NCBI GenBank assembly: GCA_035610365.1
Contig: CM069434.1
Coordinates: 104,582,806-104,646,805, forward strand
Reading direction: 5' to 3'
Source: Aquatica leii
Taxonomy: Eukaryota; Arthropoda; Insecta; Coleoptera; Lampyridae
DNA: 64,000 nucleotides
Numbering within the stretch: position 1 is the first letter of the stretch; each line of letters starts with the position of its first letter. The notes under the pieces were generated by a model, which was not told the DNA's origin, did no database searches, and saw only the letters and a list, made by a program, of their open reading frames with translations. Shown here piece by piece: positions 57,560 to 64,000 of the stretch. The position numbers and the translations under genes are program-made.

Positions 57560-58460
57560 TATAATATGGTATGTTAACAGAAACTGAAGTAGCAGTAGAA
57601 TTAATAAACAAAAGTTTAAAACTTAGGCATAAAGATAAGAGGTGACCCTCCTCAAGCGTGTCAAAGCGATAAACACAGCCACGGTTGCGTATAAAACGTA
57701 AATAGTAAACAGGGTCGTATTAAGGGGAATTTAAGTTTTGCGAAAAGATAGGGGACAACGGGGAAATAAAGAAGACAGTAGTGTTATGTTGGAAATAAAA
57801 AAAATGTTAAAAAAATAGATAAGAAGTTATCGGCTGTGGAAATAATAATAGATCATAAAACTATTACAAAAAACAATAAATCGTTGAAACAAGAAAACCA
57901 ATTACTAAAAGAGCAGATGAAGGAACAACAAACAAAAATAAGAAATTAGTTCTAGATTTTTATCTTCTTTAGGAGGGGCAATAAAAACCACTCTAAACAG
58001 TTTTTATGGCCATAAAAACAGTTTAGAGTGGTTTTTATTGCCCCTCCTAAAGAAGATAAAAATCTAGAACTAAATATAACTTGACCAACAGGAGGATAAA
58101 CTACTTTACCATTAAAAATAAGAATATTGGAGAAAAAGAAGGTAAAAAATGTATAATAGAACAAGAAATAATAGAAATAATAAAGAATTTAAAGGAGTGT
58201 AACCAGCAAAATAAAAGGCAGCAGAATAAGGTAGCTCGGACGTATGGAAAGAACGGACATATCAAAGAAAGTAAAAAAAATATATAAAGGGACTTTTGTA
58301 GGAAAAGGATTAAAAGGAAGATCACGTTGGACGGATAAGGTGGAGAAGGATTTAGATGTGACAGGAACGGAAAACTGGAGAAAATTAATTGGAGACAGAA
58401 AGGAATGGAGAAAAGTTAGCGAAAGGGCTGTAAAGCGCCAAGGAGTAAGTAAGTAAAAAA
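57560..58460 (+). pseudogene. LINE deletion derivative (ORF1 coiled coil fused to ORF2 C-terminus)
   Basis: Before the palindrome, 57,790-57,945 reads as an Asn/Lys-rich coiled coil (LSAVEIIIDHKTITKNNKSL, KQENQLLKEQMKEQQTKI), like LINE ORF1. After it, 58,244-58,456 reads FVGKGLKGRSRWTDKVEKDL and ENWRKLIGDRKEWRKVSERA, the GRPRxRWxDxVExDL...NWRxxAxDRxEWRxV signature at the very end of many LINE ORF2 proteins. Endonuclease and RT are absent, so about 3 kb was lost. Confidence 0.6.
57946..58073. repeat. 128-bp near-perfect palindrome
   Basis: Arms 57,946-58,009 and 58,010-58,073, 64 bp each, are reverse complements with one mismatch (AACAGT on both arms near the centre where one should read AACTGT). 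No spacer separates them; the centre is TTATGG|CCATAA. Confidence 0.95.
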
Positions 58461-58635
58461 AATTGTGACGTTTAAACAAAGAAAATCGACGTGTACCATA
58501 GAGGATAGTACCATAGGCCCAGGCTTGGTCCAGGCTTGGCCCAAGTCTGTACAAGCCTAAGCTAAGCCTATAGGCCAGGCTTGGGTCAGCTTTGGAAAAA
58601 GTCTGGAATGATAACCATGGCTCAGTCCTGGTCGC

Positions 58636-58765
58636 TAGGCCTGGGCCATGCTCAGTTGCCAGACCTGGGCCATGCTCAGTTGCTAGACCTGGGCCAGGCT
58701 TAATTGCCAGTAATGGCCACGCTTAATTGCTAAAACTAGCTCAAAATTAAATGCCAAGAATTAAG
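58636..58765. repeat. 24-bp tandem repeat, decaying inwards
   Basis: Unit GACCTGGGCCATGCTCAGTT GCCA (24 bp). Two near-identical units are followed by three or four progressively more AT-rich ones (GACCTGGGCCAGGCTTAATT..., GTAATGGCCACGCTTAATT..., AAACTAGCTCAAAATTAAAT...). Preceding DNA from 58,517 holds less regular GGCTTGG/GGCCCA motifs. Confidence 0.8.
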
Positions 58766-59504
58766 CATTAATAAAACAATGGAATAAATAATTGTATGAA
58801 CGTATTTACACTTTATTGTTATTACTTGTATTATGTACTATTTAAATTACATAAAGTTTTTTAATTACTATTTAGATCTCGTCTTAAATTATATTAACAT
58901 TTAGCTAGTACAGTTATTATTTTCCATAACTAGTTTACATTCAAGTTCAACTCATTTTGGCACCTTTTGTTTGATATTTTTTGGTTTTCTGTATCACTAG
59001 GGTCATTAACGTCACTCACACAGCTGATGTTTACACTTTGATTATTTAAACTTTGCCGGTTAAGATCTAAATTAGTTTTTTTTTATTCAAAACTTTTTTT
59101 GTTTATTTAACGCACGCCATCTTTAAACTCTAAGGTAAGAATCAGACATAATTACTTTTAGTAGCCTCGCCTCGTGATAATTGCGAAGTAAAAAGAAATT
59201 ATATTTGAAGGTTTTTTCCTTCTAGTTAAAAAGTACTAACATTCAATGACTGTATAACTGAAACTCGGAGATTTGATTCATCATCTTTACTACTCTAGCA
59301 ATGAGAAAAATCTTACATTTAACTAACAGATGATGTAAACAAGGATGGCGGCTGCGCTAAACGAAAATACCCGAATCTCGCCATACGTAACCGAACGGCT
59401 CAAGTTTCAATTCTACACTTTCGATATTATCATAACTCAACTTATTAACCAATTTTTTAAAATTTTTAACATTGAAAAAAAATTAATATTGCTATTTTCT
59501 TGGA

Positions 59505-60170
59505 TAATCCAGCCTTGGCTAAGGCTGGGTCAACCAGTCTTGAGCTAAGCTTGAGTCCCTATGGAATAGGAAGGCTGGGTTATCCAGGCTTGGGCCAAGC
59601 TTGGCTAATAATTTGCATGGCCGAAGCTGGGTCAACCAGTCTTGGCCCAAGCTTGGGTTTCCACGAAATAGCCAAGGCTTGGCAAACTTGGATTCTCATG
59701 AAATGGCCAAGGATGGGTTATACAAGCTTGGGCCAAACTTGGCTAATAATTTGCATGGCCGAAACTAGGTCAACCAGCCTTGGCCTAAGCTTGGGTTTCG
59801 ATGGAATAGCCAAGGATGGGTTATGCAAGCTTGGGCCAAGCTTGGGTAAGAATTAGCATGGCCGTGGATGGGTTAACCAGTGTAGGACCAAGCTTGGGTC
59901 TCCATGGAATGGCCAAGGCTAAATTATCCAGGCTTGGACCAAACTTGGATTCTCATAGAATGGCCAAGGATGGGTTATCCAAGCTTGGGCCAAGCTTGGC
60001 TAATAATTTGCATGGCCGAAGCTGGGTCAACCAGTCTAGGCTCAAGCTTGGGTCCTCATGGAATGGCCGAGGCTAAACTACCCAGTCCTGGGCCAAGTCT
60101 GGGCCAATACAGGTACGCCAAACTTAGGTTTCCCAGTACTGGCCCAGGTCTGGCCCCGTTGTCTAACTCT
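59505..60170. repeat. ~51-bp minisatellite array
   Basis: About 12-13 units of roughly 51-52 bp, in two alternating variants: one with GGGTTATCCAAGCTTGGGCC then AAGCTTGGCTAATAATTTGC, the other with GGGTCAACCAGTCTTGGCCC then AAGCTTGGGTTTCCATGGAA. Because 51 is divisible by three, several overlapping frames stay open (59,500-60,221), giving 17-residue repeats rich in Leu, Gly and Ser; these are treated as by-products. Confidence 0.85.
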
Positions 60171-60199
60171 GGGGTTTCCTGTATGGGGTGCAAAAAGAT

Positions 60200-60620
60200 T
60201 TTCTCAAACTTTATCATTTAGAAAATAATGAATTGAAATCATACTTTACGAGCTCACTGTATAATCTACAAACAAAAAAAACCTTTCAGAAAATGTTTAC
60301 AGTCTCTTTCACGGTTTTCCATTCTTGAAAATCACATATAACACAACTTGTGGAACTTCAAACTTTCCTAACTAAGTAATAGTTCAGTTTAGTGACATTT
60401 TATTTGCTTCTGGCCAGACCGCGTCAACAACTAAACAATAAATGAATCACTACGCTGACTGCAACCTTTATATGTATGCATGACGTCCTATCCTTTGTAG
60501 TTGTCGCCACTCTTTACGGAATAGCCGCAAACATGCTCGAGCTTGCTACAATACTTTTTTAATTTTACATTAATGTTAGTGAAAACAGATAATTAGCAAA
60601 ATACTAGTACTTCTATAAAA
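60200..60620. other. Gene-free stretch
   Basis: Less AT-biased than its surroundings, but no motif or repeat partner was found. Confidence 0.4.
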
Positions 60621-60622
60621 CG

Positions 60623-60775
60623 TTTTATCCAACGTAGAGTGCCTCAGAAGGTACACTCAAATAAATAAACGAACCTACACCTAAGCAAAACTCAATATAT
60701 TTTATACAAAAAAAATTCAAAATAAAACTTGCAGTTTATAGTAGATTAAATTATTGAATGATTAGAACTTCAGAA
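60623..60775. repeat. LINE 3' region repeat, copy L
   Basis: Homologous in direct orientation to 62,839-63,021; shares TTTTATCCAA, AACGAACCTACACCTAAGCA and GATTAAATTATT with ATTAGAACTTCAGAA. Confidence 0.85.
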
Positions 60776-62838
60776 AACTTTATAAGTTCATGTGCTTCGC
60801 TTTTTCTGTAATTTTTTTATATTCCTTCTTATCCTGCATCTTTTCTTTCGCTCTGGTTATTCCCATTTTTTTTTAATGTAATTTATGACTTGATTTTCCC
60901 AGTGGAGTTTAGGTCTTCTTCTCTGTCCGATGTTAAGTGGGTTCTATTTCTTGATTTTCTTTATAATTGTCCGTACTACTTCATTTTCTTGACTTTAATT
61001 TTTCTTGTTATGGTTTCGTTTTGTAATATTTCATTTACTTCTGTATTCATGAGCTTTCTATATTTTTCGTTTATTTTCTTGGGTCCCATTTTTTTCTAAT
61101 TGCGCTTCTTTCAACGATCTTCATTTTCTCTTCATCTTTATTTGTTACGCATATGGTCTCTCCAGCATAGGTTACTACAAGTCGAATAGCTGATTTGTAT
61201 AGCATAATTTTTGTTTTCTTACGTATATGTTTACTTCTCAATTATTTCTTTGTATCTATGGAAAGTGTTATGTCCAGCTTTATTCTTTGTGCAATTTCTA
61301 TGCTTTTGTCGTTTTTAGTATTTATAATTACTCTCAAGTATCTATAATTTTGTATCACTGTACTTATGTTTCCCGATTTTCGTTTCTTTTTCTTCTTCTG
61401 CTTGTTTACTTTTCCTTGTGATTTTCATATATTTGGTTTTCTTTTTATTTATTTCAAATTCATTTCTCTTTGCTCTTTGTTATATTTTATCTATTATCTC
61501 TTCTTATATTTTTTTATCTCCGCTACCGCTGCATCGTCGGCATGTACTATTATTTGCACCATTTTTTGTATAATTGATTCCGTCATTTTTCATATTATAC
61601 CTTCTATTGCGATGTCAAATAAAGTAGTTGATAATCCGTCTCCTTGTCTAACCCCTTGTTTTATTGCTATTTTCTTTGTTGTTCCTTCATGTGTTTGTAC
61701 TACGGCTTCTGATTTTTCTATGGATAGCCTTTATTGTTGATTTTCTTGGCCCAAATCTATTTTGATATTCATCAATGGTCTTTTCTGTGTATTCGTTTAA
61801 CCTGTTTTGTATAATTGTAGTTATTATTTTGTACGTTGTGTTCAGTAGTGTTATTTGTCTGTAGTTATCACAATTCATTGAATCTCCGTTTTTGGGATTT
61901 GGTCTAATAATTCCTGTTTTCCATTCTTGCGGCATTGTTTCTGTTTTCCATGCTTTAGTTATTACTTTGTATAATCTTTCTCTCAGTTCTTTTCCTCCGT
62001 ACTTTAACATTTCGTTACATATATTATCTGTTCTTGTCGTTTTTTATTTTTTAACTTATTTATAATTTCCTCTATTTCTTGGTTTTGTGGACCTTTTATC
62101 TCTATATTGTCTTCCTCATCTTTATCTTGTGATTCTTCTTGTTCTTTTTCTTCTTTTTTTGTTTTTTCAAGTAAATAATTTTCTCAGGTGTTCCTGTCTA
62201 TATTGGCGGTTGCTTTTTTTATTTTTTGCGTCGTTAACTGATGGTATAGTTTAGTATTGCTCTTATTATCATTCCTTATTTCATCCATTATTTTGTTAAT
62301 GTACTCACTTTACTTTTTTGTCATTAATTTTGCGCCTTCTTTTCTTATTCTCTTGTAATTCTTGTAGTGTTTTTGCTTGCTGGTTCCTGTCCATCTTATT
62401 CTTGCTTTTCTCTTTCTCATTATTATCTATTCGCATTCTTTATCAAACCATCCGTTTCTATTTTTAACTCGTTTTGTTACAATTATCTTTTCTGCCGATT
62501 TTATGATAATTGTTTTAATTTTATTCCACTCTTCATCTATACTTTCTTTTTTGTTCTCTTTCTGTAGTAGGTTGTTTACCTTATTTTCGTTTGTCTTCTT
62601 TGCTTCTTCTTTCTCCTAATACTATTAATGTATCGTAATTGGGAATTTTTCAACAACTTTCTTTTAGTTTGTTATAAAATCTTCATTGTATTCTATTTCT
62701 ACTCCTTCTGTGAGCATTTATTATGGATATGTTAGCTATTGTACTTTTAATTATGAGATATGATATTCTTCCGTCTATTTTTCTAAATTGTATTAGTTCG
62801 TTCACTTTTTTTCTCTATCATGTTTAAAGAACTGGTGG
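60623..62838 (-). pseudogene. LINE ORF2 (endonuclease part, RT, C-terminus) with 3' region
   Basis: Read from right: endonuclease pieces RISYLIIKSTIANISIINAH (about 62,780) and KIPNYDTLIVLG (about 62,640); linker KRVKNRNGWFDKECE (about 62,480); RT MPQEWKTGIIRPNPKNGD (about 61,940-61,890), CDNYRQITLLNTTYKI, then QGVRQGDGLSTTLFDIAIEG (about 61,660-61,600) and the catalytic HADDAAV (about 61,545); thumb region VVTYAGETICVTNKDEEKMK (about 61,175-61,115); C-terminus EKMQDKKEYKKITEKAKHMN near 60,800. The 3' noncoding part is 60,775-60,623. Many frameshifts. 5'-truncated inside the endonuclease. Confidence 0.75.
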
Positions 62839-63021
62839 TTTTATCCAATTAACGTAGAGTTTTTCAGTAAGTATACGCAAATAAATGAACGAACCTACAC
62901 CTAAGCAAAACTCAATAAAGTAGAGTAAGGAAAGTACAACGTACATATATACAAAAATAATCCAAATATAAAACTTACAATTTATAGAAGATTAAATTAT
63001 TAAATAATTAGAACTTCAGAA
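62839..63021. repeat. LINE 3' region repeat, copy R
   Basis: As copy L, with about 30 extra bp (AAGTAGAGTAAGGAAAGTAC and on) in the middle. On the minus strand it lies just upstream of the truncated LINE body. Confidence 0.85.
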
Positions 63022-63024
63022 TCA

Positions 63025-63431
63025 GTTTTGGTCGATACAGCAATTCAGCAATACAATACAAAGTAAAAACTGCTTGGTGTCTATAAAGCAAAAGCGAAAA
63101 ATAAAATACCTAGCAAGATATCGTAAATTATTGAAATATAAAAGTAAAATACACGATATTGTCAAAGCAAGCATTTATTCAATAATTCAAAAATACACGT
63201 TACACATTTCTTAAATTCTCATTGAAGCAACAGTGCAAGAACTAAACTAAACTTTTGAATATTAAACTTTTCAACTTCTTCTACATCATTTTTCTTGTAC
63301 ACAAAATTAAAGAAACGCTTAAAATAGATTAAAGAAAATCGGTTTAAACTATAATTCTCAAGTTATTATGTATACATTTATATAGATAAAATCTAGTATT
63401 GTAAAACAATGTTTCTTACTTCAGTTTCAGA
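63025..63431. other. Region upstream of the transporter start codon
   Basis: AT-rich and without a TE signature. It may hold the promoter, 5' UTR or an upstream intron of the transporter gene; an AG lies just before the ATG (TTCAGAATG at 63,426-63,434), so an upstream noncoding exon is possible. Confidence 0.35.
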
Positions 63432-63627
63432 ATGGATAATAAAACAAACGCTGTAAAATCAGAGTTCCGAAATGCTTTACCTCAAGTTTTAGCTGTTTTC
63501 GTAAAAAATTTTCTTATGCTATCGTTTGGAATGAATATAGGATTTGCGACTATTTTAATTGGTGGACTTTTACGAAAAAGTTCTAATGGATTTACAGGAG
63601 TTACAGAAGATCAAATATCATGGATAG
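63432..63627 (+). CDS. Tret1-like MFS sugar transporter, exon 1
   Basis: ATG at 63,432 (MDNKTNAVKS). The short cytosolic N-terminus is followed by the first membrane segment (about residues 18-40, VLAVFVKNFLMLSFGMNIGF), an extracellular loop, and ITEDQ-like VTEDQISWIG at the start of segment 2, where insect facilitated trehalose transporters have 'S(E/D)xSWIGS'. The exon ends at 63,627 before GTAAG, in phase 1. It is the only clear host gene in the window. It would sit in the plasma membrane and move trehalose or another sugar; substrate cannot be decided from sequence. Confidence 0.85.
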
Positions 63628-63676
63628 GTAAGATTTAATATTAATTTGATAAAAAATTGTAACGTTCTTTTAAAAG

Positions 63677-63879
63677 GTTCAATGTCATTATTGACTATCC
63701 CAATTGGCAGCGTGCTGTCAGGAATTATAACGCAGCCATTAGGGCGAAAGAGGTCTATGCAGTTTATTACAATTCCGTTTGTTATATGTTGGATTGGATT
63801 TTACTTTTCGACTAAAATGTGGCAACTTTATCTTGCGTTGGCGTTAATGGGATTTTTTGGTGGCCTTGTAGAGGCACCG
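63677..63879 (+). CDS. Tret1-like MFS sugar transporter, exon 2 (gene continues off window)
   Basis: Joined to exon 1 across a 49-bp GT-AG intron (63,628-63,676), giving SWIG then SMSLLTIPIGSVLSG (segment 2), the MFS loop signature QPLGRKRSM, segment 3 (FITIPFVICWIGFYF) and segment 4 (LYLALALMGFFGGLVEAP). It ends in phase 0 before GTAAGTG at 63,880. The two exons give 133 codons, about the first four of twelve membrane segments. Frame and donor sites are intact, so this is likely a live gene. Confidence 0.88.
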
Positions 63880-64000
63880 GTAAGTGATTTAAGCAAAGTT
63901 TGTACTATGTTTAAGTTATACTATACACATTGGTAATATTCTAGTACATATTATGAAATTAAAGAATTAATGTTTATGACCAAACCAAACAAAATATAAA
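63880..64000 (+). other. Start of intron 2 of the transporter gene
   Basis: Begins GTAAGTG, AT-rich, with no acceptor and coding continuation before the window ends. Confidence 0.7.

Larger units (their letters stand above)
58494..60191. mobile_element. Foldback-like element with GC-rich tandem-repeat arms
   Basis: Two arrays of related CAAGCTTGG/CTGGGCC motifs flank an AT-rich core (58,770-59,500) with no recognisable gene. Possible termini are CCATAGAGGATAGTACC (58,496) and, inverted, CCATACAGGAAACCCC (60,188). GC content is far above the surrounding DNA. Arms are in roughly opposite orientation, as in foldback transposons. The core frame 59,345-59,548 runs into the array and has no motif. 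Confidence 0.5.

Noticed and set aside
59500..60221. Overlapping open frames encoding Leu/Gly/Ser-rich 17-residue repeats
   Set aside because: They follow from a 51-bp tandem array whose period is divisible by three, are open in more than one frame, and have no start context or conserved domain.
63646..63676. Upstream start of the last transporter frame at 63,646
   Set aside because: It lies in the 49-bp intron; the coding sequence is entered through the AG at 63,675-63,676 in frame with exon 1.
1..64000. CRISPR arrays, tRNA or rRNA genes
   Set aside because: No regularly spaced short repeats with unique spacers, no rRNA-like conserved sequence, and no tRNA A/B-box gene recognised; tRNA-like strings are only the retrotransposon primer sites.

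Overview
This window looks like AT-rich heterochromatin-like or intergenic DNA from an arthropod, most likely an insect. The reasons are spliceosomal introns, a Tret1-type sugar transporter gene and a typical insect mix of Ty3/gypsy, BEL/Pao, LINE, Penelope, hAT, Tc1/mariner, piggyBac and P-like elements. I cannot name the species. Only one host gene is visible: the first two exons of an MFS trehalose/sugar transporter at the extreme right (63.43-63.88 kb), which runs off the window. I see no rRNA, tRNA, CRISPR array or bacterial-type operon. Nearly everything else that can be recognised is transposable-element (TE) sequence, mostly broken.

Left part (1-24.7 kb): a BEL/Pao pol remnant; a minus-strand gypsy element split by a plus-strand LINE; a second, longer LINE of the same RNase H-bearing clade; then long AT-rich stretches with decayed hAT, RTE-like LINE, piggyBac-like and Penelope fragments; and the first, 3'-truncated copy of an unclassified DNA transposon (called 'family X' here).

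Central part (24.69-48.88 kb): one six-level nested structure whose joints can be read from the sequence. A GTF2IRD2-type hAT carries a jockey/CR1-type LINE. The LINE is split by a young gypsy element (228-bp LTRs, one difference) and by a mariner-like element at a TA site. The mariner is split by a BEL/Pao element (235-bp LTRs, GTTGG target duplication). The BEL protease is split by a P-like transposon (CTAGCATC duplication, THAP domain), which itself holds a Penelope-like fragment between inverted repeats.

Right part (50.3-63 kb): a complete family X transposon with 121-131-bp terminal inverted repeats (TIRs) sits inside an older copy of the same family with a 4-bp ATAA duplication. Next come a second hAT split by a 1.2-kb Tc1-like element, a minus-strand mariner-type fragment, a LINE deletion derivative with a 128-bp near-perfect palindrome, a foldback-like element built of 24-bp and 51-bp tandem repeats, and a minus-strand LINE flanked by two copies of its 3' sequence.

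Best candidate for something undescribed: family X, which has a long Cys-rich ORF, real TIRs, a self-insertion that fixes its target duplication, and the same stop codon position in two copies. The nested stack gives an internal relative chronology for eight TE lineages.
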